A DNA stretch of 64,000 bases, from assembly GCF_913058035.1 (NCBI RefSeq), contig NZ_CAJXPA010000002.1, forward strand, positions 1 through 64,000, written 5' to 3'. Numbering within the stretch: position 1 is the first letter of the stretch; the number at the start of each line of letters is the position of its first letter. The stretch is from an uncultured Paraglaciecola sp. (GTDB lineage: Bacteria > Pseudomonadota > Gammaproteobacteria > Enterobacterales > Alteromonadaceae). Positions 42,874-52,976 of this stretch are shown one piece after another. The position numbers and the translations under genes are program-made. The notes beneath the pieces are model-generated. The model saw only the letters and a program-made list of their open reading frames with translations, did not search any database and was not told where the DNA came from.

Positions 42874-44283
42874 ATGTCAGCACAAAAGGCCTTAGACCTT
42901 ATTAAAGAAACCGAAGCTAAATTTGTCGATTTACGTTTTACCGATACAAAGGGTAAGGAACAGCACGTTTCTATCCCTACTCATCAAGTGACTGAAGAAT
43001 TCTTCGAAGAAGGCAAAATGTTTGATGGTTCTTCTATCCTTGGTTGGAAGGGCATTAATGAATCAGATATGATTTTAATGCCTGATGGCGAAACTGCTGT
43101 ACTTGACCCGTTCGCTGAAGAGACACAAATTAACATCCGTTGCGATATTTTAGAACCTATGACAATGCAAGGTTACGACCGTGACCCACGTTCTGTTGCT
43201 CGCCGCGCAGAAGAGTATTTAATATCAACTGGCATCGGTGATACTGCATTATTTGGACCTGAGCCAGAATTTTTCTTGTTCGATGACGTACGTTTTCACA
43301 CTGATATGTCAGGTTCATTTTTCAAGATCGATTCTAGTGAAGCCAAATGGAATTCAGGTGCTGAGTTTGAAGAAGGTAATATGGCTCATCGCCCCGGTGT
43401 AAAAGGCGGATATTTCCCCGTTCCACCGGTTGACTCGTCTCACGATACTCGTGCTGCTATGTGCATGGTTATGGAAGAAATGGGATTAACTGTTGAAGCG
43501 CATCACCATGAGGTAGCGACTGCAGGTCAAAACGAAATTGCATGTCTTTTTAACACGTTAGTTAAGAAAGCTGATGAAGTCCAAATATACAAATATGTGG
43601 TACACAACGTTGCACATGCTTACGGACAAACCGCTACCTTTATGCCAAAACCCCTTGTTGGAGATAATGGGTCTGGTATGCATGTTCATCAGTCTATTTC
43701 TAAAAACGGTAAAAACATCTTTGCTGGTGATAAATACGCTGGAATGTCTGAAGAGGCATTGTTTTATATTGGCGGCATTATTAAACATGCTCGCGCAATT
43801 AACGCATTTACTAACGCTTCAACCAACTCTTACAAGCGTTTGGTACCAGGATTCGAAGCACCTGTTATGCTAGCTTATTCTGCACGCAACCGTTCTGCTT
43901 CTATCCGTATTCCTTTTGTTACTAGCGATAGGGCTCGTCGTATTGAAGTGCGTTTCCCTGACCCAACTGGTAATCCTTACCTAGCATTCACTGCTATGTT
44001 GATGGCTGGCCTTGATGGTATCAAAAACAAAATTCATCCTGGTGATTCAATGGATAAAGATCTGTATGACTTGCCTGCAGAAGAGGCAGCTGCCATTCCT
44101 CAAGTTTGTAGTTCATTTGAACAAGCTTTGGAAGCCCTTAATAATGACCGTGAATTTTTAACTACCGGTGGTGTTATGTCTGACGAATCGATTGATGCTT
44201 ATATCGAACTTAAGATGGCTGAAGTACAGACTCTTAATATGACAACTCATCCAGTTGAGTTTGACATGTACTACAGCGTATAG
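42874..44283 (+). CDS. glnA: type I glutamine synthetase
   Basis: [40 protein letters not shown]-like ([12 protein letters not shown]), [13 protein letters not shown]; Shine-Dalgarno TCTGGAGGACACC. Confidence 0.96.
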   Translation: MSAQKALDLIKETEAKFVDLRFTDTKGKEQHVSIPTHQVTEEFFEEGKMFDGSSILGWKGINESDMILMPDGETAVLDPFAEETQINIRCDILEPMTMQGYDRDPRSVARRAEEYLISTGIGDTALFGPEPEFFLFDDVRFHTDMSGSFFKIDSSEAKWNSGAEFEEGNMAHRPGVKGGYFPVPPVDSSHDTRAAMCMVMEEMGLTVEAHHHEVATAGQNEIACLFNTLVKKADEVQIYKYVVHNVAHAYGQTATFMPKPLVGDNGSGMHVHQSISKNGKNIFAGDKYAGMSEEALFYIGGIIKHARAINAFTNASTNSYKRLVPGFEAPVMLAYSARNRSASIRIPFVTSDRARRIEVRFPDPTGNPYLAFTAMLMAGLDGIKNKIHPGDSMDKDLYDLPAEEAAAIPQVCSSFEQALEALNNDREFLTTGGVMSDESIDAYIELKMAEVQTLNMTTHPVEFDMYYSV

Positions 44284-44331
44284 ATACGGAGTGTCATTCC
44301 CCTATCTTCGATAGTTATTAAAATAAATAAC

Positions 44332-44357
44332 AAGCTCGCTTTTGCGGGCTTTTTTTT
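44332..44357 (+). terminator. glnA intrinsic terminator
   Basis: AAGCTCGC-TTTT-GCGGGCTT followed by T run. Confidence 0.8.
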
Positions 44358-44444
44358 ATCTATAATAAAGCTACACTTATCTTCGAACTACGAGCAATGA
44401 GGCTTATGATTTTGGTTTCGACTTAGTCATTAGTATGGAGGAAT

Positions 44445-44978
44445 ATGATTGTGCGTGTATTTTACATTTTTTGTTTATTATTACTATGTATCAGTGTATC
44501 TGCAAAAGTGCTGTATAAAACGGTGAAGGCTGATGGCAGTGTGGTTTACAGCGATGTTAAAAATCCAGGATCTGTGCCAGTCAATCTATCCTCAATAAAT
44601 ACGGTTGTTATACCAGCTTTAAATAATGCTTCAAGCCAAACGGCGACCCAAAATATCCGTATAAAAAAAGTCAGACCCGAAGTGCAATACACAGTGTTTA
44701 TACGTTCACCAGAGGCTGAACAAACATTACGTGATAATGCTGGTGGGGTAAAAATTAGTGTAAGTGTTTTACCAAAAAAATCTGGAAAGTTTCAATTAAT
44801 TTTTGATGGTCAGATATTTAAAACTCAATCAAAAAGTCAGTTTCAACTAGAAAGTGTGGATAGAGGCGCCCATACAATTAAAGTTAATTTTCTCGACAAC
44901 TCAGGCAAGATCCTTGCATCGTCAAAGCAGCAGACCTTTTATCTGCAAAAAGCTTCTGCTCTGATCAATGCAAATTAA
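44445..44978 (+). CDS. DUF4124 domain-containing secreted protein
   Basis: Signal peptide then VLYKTVKADGSVVYSDVKNPGSVPVNL. Confidence 0.75.
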   Translation: MIVRVFYIFCLLLLCISVSAKVLYKTVKADGSVVYSDVKNPGSVPVNLSSINTVVIPALNNASSQTATQNIRIKKVRPEVQYTVFIRSPEAEQTLRDNAGGVKISVSVLPKKSGKFQLIFDGQIFKTQSKSQFQLESVDRGAHTIKVNFLDNSGKILASSKQQTFYLQKASALINAN

Positions 44979-45076
44979 TGAAATAAAGATATTTTATAAA
45001 AAATAGTATCTATATCACAGCAGCTAAATAATACTTTGCACTTTATAGGTGCATAAAAAAATGCGTAAAAAGATGC

Positions 45077-46156
45077 ATGAAAGTTGAGTTTATGTCTGAA
45101 TCCATCACTACTACAAATTTATTAGATAACCTATCAACTGCTGTAGTTGTATTAAACAGTGAATTAATTGTTCAATATGCCAATCATGCTGCACAGGATG
45201 TATTTGAACGCAGCTTAAATTTGTTAATTGGTTGTTCACTTAATCACTTTATTGCTTCATCAAGTCTCGATTTTGAGCGATTTCAAAATTCAATGGAATT
45301 TGGTGTTGTTTACTCTGATAGTGAAGTCACCTTTAAATTTAATGACGGCCGACATACCCAAGCTGATGTGTCTATTACTAGCATACTGGACAACCAACTA
45401 TTAGTCGAAATCAGACTTGTCGAACAACAGAAAAAAATTAGCCAAGAAAATCGACAATGGGCCCAACAGCAGGCTGCTAGTGAGTTAGTCCGCGGTTTGG
45501 CACACGAAATTAAAAATCCATTAGGTGGTATTAGAGGGGCTGCACAACTGTTAGCTAAACAGCTACATAGCGATGAATTAGAAGAATTTACTCAAGTTAT
45601 TATCGAGCAATCAGACAGGCTTACCAATTTAGTGGACCGATTACTAGGACCAAACTTGCGTCCAAGTTTCGGCTGGTACAACGTGCATCAAGTACTTGAA
45701 AAAGTATGTACTTTGGTGCGACTCGATCCTAGCCATAATATTGCGATTACAAGGGACTATGATCCGAGTATTCCTGACGTCTACCTTGATCAAGATATGA
45801 TGCAACAAGCCACATTAAATATAGTGCGTAATAGTGTGCAAGTGTTGTCGGAACAACAAAATGTAGTTGGCAAAATACAAATAATTACCAGAATTGAACG
45901 CCAAGTGATTATTCATGGTGCTTGTTTTCCATTGTGCGTGAAAATCCAAATTATCGACAACGGACCAGGCATACCTGTAGAACTAAAAAATACACTATTT
46001 TATCCTATGGTGACCAGTAAAAAAGAAGGCAACGGTTTAGGTCTATCTATATCCCAAACTCTGATCGGTCATCACCGGGGGAAAATTGAAGTGGATAGTT
46101 GGCCGGGTAGAACAGAATTTATTTTATATATACCCATTGATAAAAAGGACCCCTAG
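45077..46156 (+). CDS. glnL: nitrogen regulation sensor kinase NtrB/GlnL
   Basis: PAS domain, RGLAHEIKNPLGGIRGAAQLL H-box, DNGPGIP, GNGLGLSISQTLI. Confidence 0.93.
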   Translation: MKVEFMSESITTTNLLDNLSTAVVVLNSELIVQYANHAAQDVFERSLNLLIGCSLNHFIASSSLDFERFQNSMEFGVVYSDSEVTFKFNDGRHTQADVSITSILDNQLLVEIRLVEQQKKISQENRQWAQQQAASELVRGLAHEIKNPLGGIRGAAQLLAKQLHSDELEEFTQVIIEQSDRLTNLVDRLLGPNLRPSFGWYNVHQVLEKVCTLVRLDPSHNIAITRDYDPSIPDVYLDQDMMQQATLNIVRNSVQVLSEQQNVVGKIQIITRIERQVIIHGACFPLCVKIQIIDNGPGIPVELKNTLFYPMVTSKKEGNGLGLSISQTLIGHHRGKIEVDSWPGRTEFILYIPIDKKDP

Positions 46157-46158
46157 AC

Positions 46159-47565
46159 ATGAGTGCAGAACCAGTATGGATAGTCGATGACGACAGCTCG
46201 ATTCGTTGGGTATTACAAAAAGCGTTGGAAGCAGCAAATATTCCTTGTTTCAGTTTTGAAAATCCTCAGGACTTATTACTGCAATTGGAAACAGAACAAC
46301 CTCCAGAAGTTATTGTGTCAGATATTCGTATGCCACAAATGGATGGAATCGTTTTATTACGCGAAGTGCATAAACGTTTTGAGAATATCCCAGTAATTAT
46401 TATGACTGCCCATTCTGATCTAGATAGCGCAGTGAATGCCTACCAAAGTGGTGCATTTGAATACCTACCTAAACCCTTCGACATAGATGAAGCAGTGAAC
46501 TTGGTGCGACGTGCGTTGACGCATGTTCGCGAACAGTCAACTAAAAATCAGCCTCCTGAACTGGTAAAAGCGACAGAGATAATTGGTGAGGCACCAGCTA
46601 TGCAAGAGGTGTTCAGAGCAGTAGGGCGCTTGTCTCGTTCAAGTATTAGTGTGCTAATAAATGGCCAGTCAGGTACAGGTAAAGAGTTAGTCGCTCACGC
46701 ACTTCATCGTCATAGCCCTCGTTCAGATAATACTTTTATAGCTCTGAACATGGCGGCAATACCGGCCGACTTGATTGAATCTGAATTATTTGGACATGAA
46801 AAAGGTGCATTCACTGGTGCCCAAGCAGCCAGACAAGGGCGTTTCGAACAAGCCAACGGAGGAACCTTATTTTTAGATGAAATAGGTGACATGCCATTAG
46901 ACGTGCAAACCAGACTATTGCGTGTCTTAGCAGATGGACAATTCTACCGTGTTGGAGGCCATAACCCCGTTACGGTAGATGTCAGAATTATTGCTGCTAC
47001 TCACCAAAACTTGGAACAACGCGTGTCTGAAGGTAAATTTCGAGAAGATTTATATCACAGATTAAATGTCATACGTATTCATATCCCAACACTAAGTGAA
47101 AGACGTGAAGATATTCCCATATTGGCAGCACACTTCTTACAAAAAGCGGCTGCAGAACTAGCCGTTGAGGTAAAATCACTTAATAAAGAGACTAAAAAGA
47201 TCCTTGCCAACTTACCTTGGCCCGGCAATGTTCGTCAGCTTGAAAATATGTGTCGTTGGTTAACGGTGATGGCTAGCGGACAAGACGTGCTGCCTCATGA
47301 TCTTCCACCAGAGATAAATCAACAACCCACGTCTATAGAAAAAACAACTCAGTCTGGGGATTGGCGAACATTGTTGGCCAATTGGGCTGACGTTCAACTA
47401 CAATCTGGTCAAAATAATATTTTGGATGAAGCTATCGCCAGCTTTGAGCGTATATTGTTAGAGCGCGCTTTACACTATACCCATGGGCATAAACAAGATG
47501 CAGCCAAGAGATTGGGGTGGGGCAGAAATACTCTGACTAGAAAACTAAAAGAATTGGATATGTGA
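46159..47565 (+). CDS. glnG: nitrogen regulation response regulator NtrC/GlnG
   Basis: Receiver domain VWIVDDDSSIRWVL, sigma-54 GESGTGKE-like (GQSGTGKELVAHALH), ESELFGHEKGAFTGA, Fis-type HTH. Confidence 0.95.
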   Translation: MSAEPVWIVDDDSSIRWVLQKALEAANIPCFSFENPQDLLLQLETEQPPEVIVSDIRMPQMDGIVLLREVHKRFENIPVIIMTAHSDLDSAVNAYQSGAFEYLPKPFDIDEAVNLVRRALTHVREQSTKNQPPELVKATEIIGEAPAMQEVFRAVGRLSRSSISVLINGQSGTGKELVAHALHRHSPRSDNTFIALNMAAIPADLIESELFGHEKGAFTGAQAARQGRFEQANGGTLFLDEIGDMPLDVQTRLLRVLADGQFYRVGGHNPVTVDVRIIAATHQNLEQRVSEGKFREDLYHRLNVIRIHIPTLSERREDIPILAAHFLQKAAAELAVEVKSLNKETKKILANLPWPGNVRQLENMCRWLTVMASGQDVLPHDLPPEINQQPTSIEKTTQSGDWRTLLANWADVQLQSGQNNILDEAIASFERILLERALHYTHGHKQDAAKRLGWGRNTLTRKLKELDM

Positions 47566-47574
47566 ATTAACTGT

Positions 47575-47601
47575 GACAACCAGAGTCATTATCTGGTTGT
47601 C
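47575..47601 (+). terminator. hairpin downstream of ntrC
   Basis: GACAACCAGA-GTCATTA-TCTGGTTGTC; no T run. Confidence 0.4.
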
Positions 47602-47911
47602 ATTCGAGTTAAAGACATCATTAGTTGCGAAAATATTGGTAGAGATCAATATTCTAATCTTAAAAAGACCTCAGGTAGTTTTTACAACAGCAGAAAAACC
47701 TTCGCCGAAAAAGTACAAGAAACCTCTTGGCCTAAGTAATGTGGCCTCTGATGTTGCAAAGGTTACAAAAAATATCACTTGGAAAGTGTTATAAAATTTT
47801 GTTGAGTCATTAATAACTTAAGCATGTCAGAACTTGCAACATTGCTTTTATTGACTCTTATGACTAAAAAATACAACTATTTCCCCTTTATCTTGCCCTT
47901 TATTTTACCCT

Positions 47912-49051
47912 TTAATTTGTCAACAACGAAGCCATTCCGCTATTAAATACTTGCATCCACTTGCTAGAAAACTGTCCTTTAGCAATTCGGTTAATTTCAA
48001 TGACTGCTTTTTTCTTAGGCATCCGTAGATGTGCCTCGTAAGCTCGCGCATGTGTTATGGCGTCAAAGGTGTCTAAAATAGCTAACAGTTTTGCACCTTC
48101 GCAAATATCGTCTTCCTTTACTCCTAGCGGATAACCACTGCCATCAATGCGCTCGTGATGCTGCATGACAATTTTACGCGCTTCATTCCATTGATTAAGG
48201 TTTTCCAGTAAGCGAGCACTTTTGTAAACATGGGAGCGCATGAGATTAAATTCGACTTCCTCCAGTTTTTCTTGTTTGTGCAAAACAGCAACGGGCATAA
48301 AGGCCATACCAAAATCGTGCATATAACAGGCAACGGCAAGTTGGACTTCGTTAATCGGTGAACCTGCAATTTTATTGACATAGCCAGCAAGCTTGGCGAT
48401 CCTATCGCCCCTACCTTCCCAGTACATAGAGCGTTTTTCTATCGGTTTCATCAATTCACGAAAGAAAACCAGATCTTCACGTTCTTCAGCAGTGATTGTT
48501 TTTGGTATACCTGTTGTTGCTATGCTTGAAGGTCCATTCGGTGTTAGGGTTTCAGCTGTATTGTCTTGTTCAGAGCCTAGGTCAAGGCTAGGATCCAGTA
48601 TCAATACCGCATTGGCTAATAGTTGTTCATGATCAACACCATTTTCAGGCGAAATGCGTTTGATTGCCTCAACAAGTCTTTCAAACATTTGCTTATCATA
48701 TTCTGCTTGCCCGGTTTGAATACAGCTTTGCACAAATACTTTGACCTTATCCATGATCAATAATACCAAGTCACTCATATTACTGGTGTATTTAATTTGC
48801 CCCTTACGTAAGTAATCAAGAAGATCTTCGGCATATTGCAGAAGTGGAATAAGTGGAGAAAAATTGACTAAGCCTAAGTCACCTTTAATTGTATGGATTG
48901 AGCGAAATAGAGCACGCTGTAATTCGTTATCTTCTGGCTTCAACTCTAGTTCAATTAAGGTTTGTTCAGTGGCTTCATAAAGTTCGTTAATTTCTTCCAA
49001 CAGGTCGGTGAGAATATCTTCATCGAGATCTTCATGTTTAAACATTTGCAT
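47912..49051 (-). CDS. Hpt-domain plus HD-GYP-domain protein
   Basis: N-terminal LFRSIHTIKGDLGLVNF (Hpt His), C-terminal CYMHDFGM and HHERIDGSGYPLG (HD-GYP). Confidence 0.82.
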   Translation of the reverse strand: MQMFKHEDLDEDILTDLLEEINELYEATEQTLIELELKPEDNELQRALFRSIHTIKGDLGLVNFSPLIPLLQYAEDLLDYLRKGQIKYTSNMSDLVLLIMDKVKVFVQSCIQTGQAEYDKQMFERLVEAIKRISPENGVDHEQLLANAVLILDPSLDLGSEQDNTAETLTPNGPSSIATTGIPKTITAEEREDLVFFRELMKPIEKRSMYWEGRGDRIAKLAGYVNKIAGSPINEVQLAVACYMHDFGMAFMPVAVLHKQEKLEEVEFNLMRSHVYKSARLLENLNQWNEARKIVMQHHERIDGSGYPLGVKEDDICEGAKLLAILDTFDAITHARAYEAHLRMPKKKAVIEINRIAKGQFSSKWMQVFNSGMASLLTN

Positions 49052-49243
49052 TGAATGAATAGCCTTAAGGATTAAAAGTGTTTAATTACCTTTTTAGTAT
49101 CGGCTAATTAAGAATTTAATTCATATATTTGTGTTGTTACAAAAAATATTAAAATACACATTAGCAAATCAAATAGTATAAGTGTTTTAGGTAGTGGATT
49201 ATATGCGTATACTTTGCATCCTTTTAATCGATGAGGCTATGCA

Positions 49244-49963
49244 TTGTTAGCGCTGTTACGCATAATTGCGATATTCTTTTATTTTTTGTTTATCAACCTA
49301 TTACTTATATTGATTTGTTTGGTTAGGCCTTTTCATCGCGACAACGTCCATGCTGCGGGTGCTTTGTATAGTTCTGTTTCACGCTTACTAGGATTAAAAA
49401 TCGAAATCCGGGTACCTGATACTGTTAAAAAAGGTGGTCCATATGTTTACATTGCTAATCACCAAAATAGTTATGATTTACTGACTATCTGCGGCGCTAC
49501 GCAAAAAGGGACAGTAACTGTAGGTAAAAAGAGCCTTAAGTGGATCCCTGTGGTTGGTCAGATATATTGGTTAACAGGTAATATCATGATTGACCGTAAA
49601 AATTCGGGTCGCGCCCATGATACCTTACAGGGTACTGTGCAGAAAATTCAAAAAAAACGTTTGTCTGTGTGGTTTTTTCCTGAGGGTACACGCAGTTATG
49701 GGCGCGGATTGTTACCTTTTAAAACAGGTGCGTTCCGTATAGCTGAGGCCACCAATGAACCCATAGTGACCATTACTGCTAGCCGCTTATACGATAAAGT
49801 TAAACTTAATAGATGGGATAATGGCACGTTATTAATCGAACTGTCAGAGCCAGAGTTTATGGACGAAAATAAATCTATCAAACAAAACGCTGAGTACTTT
49901 CATCAAAAGATGCAACAGCAGATTATAAAAGTAGACGCAGAATTAGACAACAAAATCGGGTAA
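49244..49963 (+). CDS. plsC: 1-acyl-sn-glycerol-3-phosphate acyltransferase
   Basis: IANHQNSYD (NHxxxxD), FFPEGTRSYGRGLLPFKTGAF. Confidence 0.92.
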   Translation: MLALLRIIAIFFYFLFINLLLILICLVRPFHRDNVHAAGALYSSVSRLLGLKIEIRVPDTVKKGGPYVYIANHQNSYDLLTICGATQKGTVTVGKKSLKWIPVVGQIYWLTGNIMIDRKNSGRAHDTLQGTVQKIQKKRLSVWFFPEGTRSYGRGLLPFKTGAFRIAEATNEPIVTITASRLYDKVKLNRWDNGTLLIELSEPEFMDENKSIKQNAEYFHQKMQQQIIKVDAELDNKIG

Positions 49964-49988
49964 TCCGGTTAGCTCATAGGAATATATT

Positions 49989-50351
49989 ATGAATTCAGAA
50001 GACACATCCGAACTAGCAGAATGGCATGAGTTTAACCAAGAAACTATCGAAGCATTGATTGAAGATGGGAGTGATGCCAGTCAAGCACATACCATTGAGT
50101 ATCACTTTGCTAGCGCTGACTTTGACGTATTAGAAAAAGCGGCTGTTGATGCTTTTAAAGCCGGCTTCGAGGTGGGTGATGCCGAAGAGTTAGAGTTGGA
50201 AGACGGTGAAGAAGTTTTTTGTTTTGATGCCGTGGTCGAACGTATGCTGGATGCAAAATTAATCAACCAAGATACAGACAAGCTTTTTGCTATTGCCATC
50301 AAACATGATGTAGATTATGACGGCTGGGGCACGTTTTTTATTGAAAAATAG
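49989..50351 (+). CDS. rraB: ribonuclease E inhibitor RraB
   Basis: NQETIEALIEDGSDASQAHTIEYHFAS...DHDVDYDGWGTFFI-like acidic C-terminus. Confidence 0.85.
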   Translation: MNSEDTSELAEWHEFNQETIEALIEDGSDASQAHTIEYHFASADFDVLEKAAVDAFKAGFEVGDAEELELEDGEEVFCFDAVVERMLDAKLINQDTDKLFAIAIKHDVDYDGWGTFFIEK

Positions 50352-50425
50352 TGATTATTCATTCGGTTGAAAAACAAACTAATGACACAAAAATGTCATT
50401 AGTTTGCCTAAAAAATACAGTAAAA

Positions 50426-50465
50426 CTATCATCAAAGCGTCAATAAAAGTTCATCTCAGGTTCAC
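50426..50465 (+). promoter_or_regulatory. Pho-box-like array of four half-sites upstream of TonB receptor
   Basis: CTATCAT-CAAA-GCGTCAA-TAAA-AGTTCAT-CTCA-GGTTCAC; TCA at 50429, 50440, 50451, 50462 (exact 11-bp period, 7+4 architecture); CATATT at 50476-50481 as candidate -10. Confidence 0.6.
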
Positions 50466-50517
50466 ATTACCCATTCATATTACGACCCAGAAAAAACATT
50501 AAATGGGTCAATACATA

Positions 50518-52899
50518 ATGAGCAAAAAAACACTATCCAACCTAGCTTTATCTATATCCGTTGCACTGGGTACCTGCGCACTGATGGCGCCTGTCCAAGC
50601 GGCAGAAGAATCAGAAGAAAATATGGAATCGATCACAGTTGTTGGTAGAAGCGTATCTTATGCTAACAACCAAACATCAGATGAAATGATGAAGCAGCAA
50701 ACATCCATGACCAGTGTATTGGCTGCCATTGATAATTTGCCAGGGGTATTAATAAACGAAGGTGATACTTTTGGTGCAGACGATTGGTCCACCAGTATTT
50801 CTATTCGTGGTTTCCAAGTTGATTTATCTCAACAGCAGATTGGCATGACTGTAGATGGCATTGCCAATGGTAATTCCAATTATGGTGGCGGCGCCAAAGC
50901 TAATCGTTATATTGATACCGAAAACTTAGCCAGAGTCGATGTGTCGCAAGGTACTGCAGATATTGCTTCTCGTTCACATGAAGCATTAGGTGGCACCCTT
51001 GATTTTGTTACTATAATGCCTGGTGTAAATGAGCGTTTGATAGTTAGTACTACGTTTGCCGAGTTTGATGGTAGAAAATTCTTTGCACGTTATGAAACAG
51101 GCGAAATAGCAAAAGATACTTTTGCATGGTTCAGTCTGTCTAATCAAGAAAGTAGTGACTGGATGGATCAAACTGCTGAAAATGTACGTGACCATTTTGC
51201 TGCAAAAGTGATTAGCACAATCGGTGACGTTAATTTGACTGCTTATGCATCTTACGACGATACCCATGAAGACAATTACCAACGTATCTATGGTTTGTCG
51301 CAATTTGAACAAAATTCTAGCTGGGATCAACTGACTAGCGAGTGGACAGGTATCCCTTACCAAGACCAAGCTTATCGTCGTGGTTGGTCTACGTTAAGAG
51401 AAAACTTTTTTACGTACCTGAAGGCTGACTTTACTGTTGGTGAAGTAGCTTTTAGTACCAATGTTTATTATCACAATAACGAAGGTCGTGGTGATTGGGT
51501 GCCACAATATGTAGTTGATCTAGTTGATGATGGTGAAGGCAATGGACATTCAGAATTGGTATCAGGAAATACTGTTTATGGTGGCGGTGCTTTAGGCCAA
51601 ATTACCTTTGTAGATAGGGGAGGTGTATCGTTGCCTATTGGTGACAAGACTAGTTGTGCATCATTGACGTTTCCTTATGGGGGAAGTCGCAACGATGATC
51701 CTAGTACGCCAGATGTCGACGAATCTAGAAATCTAAATTATGATCCAAACTGTTTTGCAGATGGCGCTATTCCAGTCGGTTCATATCGCACGACTAATTA
51801 TGAAAAATCACGTATTGGTATCAATGGTGACTTTATATGGGATGCGCGTATAGCCGATATGGACAATACGCTACGCGGTGGTTTCTGGTACGAAGATTAC
51901 ACGCGTGATGAAAATCGTAGCTGGCAGAAAATCATTGATTCGGCGACTAGTTACCGTTTTGATGAAACCCCTTATTGGGTTCAGTATGATCGCGAATTCC
52001 CAGTAGAAACCACGATGTTTTACCTTGAAGACCAACTTGATTTAGGTTTTGCTAAAGCTCACCTTGGTATTAAGCAGTTTTTTGTTGATGTGTCGAAAAA
52101 TGACAGATTTAATGCAAGCAACGATCAGGGCGTATCTTCGGATTCAGACTTACTCTTCTCAGCCGGTTTTGTGGCACCCTTACCTGTTAACGGTCTTGAG
52201 TTGTTCGCTGGTTTTGCACAAAACTATGCTTCAATCAAAGATGCGGTGCTAGAGCGTGATGATTCTGATTTAAGTTTGGTTAAACCAGAAACTGCGGACA
52301 ACTTCGACCTGGGTCTGCGTTATTCTTCGAGAGACGTAAGCGCTAGCTTGACTTATTACGCCACTAAATTTGACGACCGGATCAATTTTGTGAGTAATGA
52401 AACTGTAACAGGTATCGACTTTTTAGAGTCCGCTGCTGGTGGTTATATCAATGACGGTGGCATAGAGTCGACTGGCTTTGAAGCATCGTTAAGCTACCAA
52501 CTTTCTGAAAACTTCAGCGTGTATGGGTCATATACCAACAATGATTCAGAATATACCGACGCAGAGTATTTAGGTAACGGCGTAATCGGTGCCGCTGAAC
52601 AAATGGGTGTAGTCAGCATCGATTGGGTACGCGGTAACCATTCTGCTGGCCTAAGCACCAAATATGTTGGCGAACGTTGGATAAATCAAGCGAATACTGC
52701 TGCTGTAGAAGCGTATACCGTCAGTGATTTTTACTTTGGTACTTCCATTGATGACTTAGGCAGCAGTGTTGAGTCGATTGACATTAACTTCACCATCAAC
52801 AACCTGTTTGATGAAAGTTACCTTGGTACCATTGCCACTAATGCAGCATGGATAGGAGCTCCTCGTACAGTTGCCCTAAATCTAAAAGCCGCGTTTTAA
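50518..52899 (+). CDS. TonB-dependent receptor
   Basis: Signal peptide MSKKTLSNLALSISVALGTCALMAPVQA, plug ESITVVGRSVSYANNQ, C-terminal beta-barrel; alternative ATG at 50503. Confidence 0.92.
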   Translation: MSKKTLSNLALSISVALGTCALMAPVQAAEESEENMESITVVGRSVSYANNQTSDEMMKQQTSMTSVLAAIDNLPGVLINEGDTFGADDWSTSISIRGFQVDLSQQQIGMTVDGIANGNSNYGGGAKANRYIDTENLARVDVSQGTADIASRSHEALGGTLDFVTIMPGVNERLIVSTTFAEFDGRKFFARYETGEIAKDTFAWFSLSNQESSDWMDQTAENVRDHFAAKVISTIGDVNLTAYASYDDTHEDNYQRIYGLSQFEQNSSWDQLTSEWTGIPYQDQAYRRGWSTLRENFFTYLKADFTVGEVAFSTNVYYHNNEGRGDWVPQYVVDLVDDGEGNGHSELVSGNTVYGGGALGQITFVDRGGVSLPIGDKTSCASLTFPYGGSRNDDPSTPDVDESRNLNYDPNCFADGAIPVGSYRTTNYEKSRIGINGDFIWDARIADMDNTLRGGFWYEDYTRDENRSWQKIIDSATSYRFDETPYWVQYDREFPVETTMFYLEDQLDLGFAKAHLGIKQFFVDVSKNDRFNASNDQGVSSDSDLLFSAGFVAPLPVNGLELFAGFAQNYASIKDAVLERDDSDLSLVKPETADNFDLGLRYSSRDVSASLTYYATKFDDRINFVSNETVTGIDFLESAAGGYINDGGIESTGFEASLSYQLSENFSVYGSYTNNDSEYTDAEYLGNGVIGAAEQMGVVSIDWVRGNHSAGLSTKYVGERWINQANTAAVEAYTVSDFYFGTSIDDLGSSVESIDINFTINNLFDESYLGTIATNAAWIGAPRTVALNLKAAF

Positions 52900-52925
52900 A
52901 TAAATTTTTCCTGTGTGCCCTTTTG

Positions 52926-52954
52926 GGACGAGCTTATGCTCGTCCTTTTTTTTT
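52926..52954 (+). terminator. intrinsic terminator-like hairpin after TonB receptor
   Basis: GGACGAGC-TTAT-GCTCGTCC followed by T9. Confidence 0.8.
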
Positions 52955-52976
52955 GCCTAATAAGAGTGAATTTGAA

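Noticed and set aside
47573-47794. 73-aa ORF after ntrC
   Set aside because: Begins inside the post-ntrC hairpin and has no protein-like features; likely chance ORF.
52848-52976. N-terminal extension of the AlkP-superfamily ORF (MDRSSSYSCPKSK...)
   Set aside because: Overlaps the TonB receptor end and the terminator hairpin; the ATG at 52977 gives a proper signal peptide.
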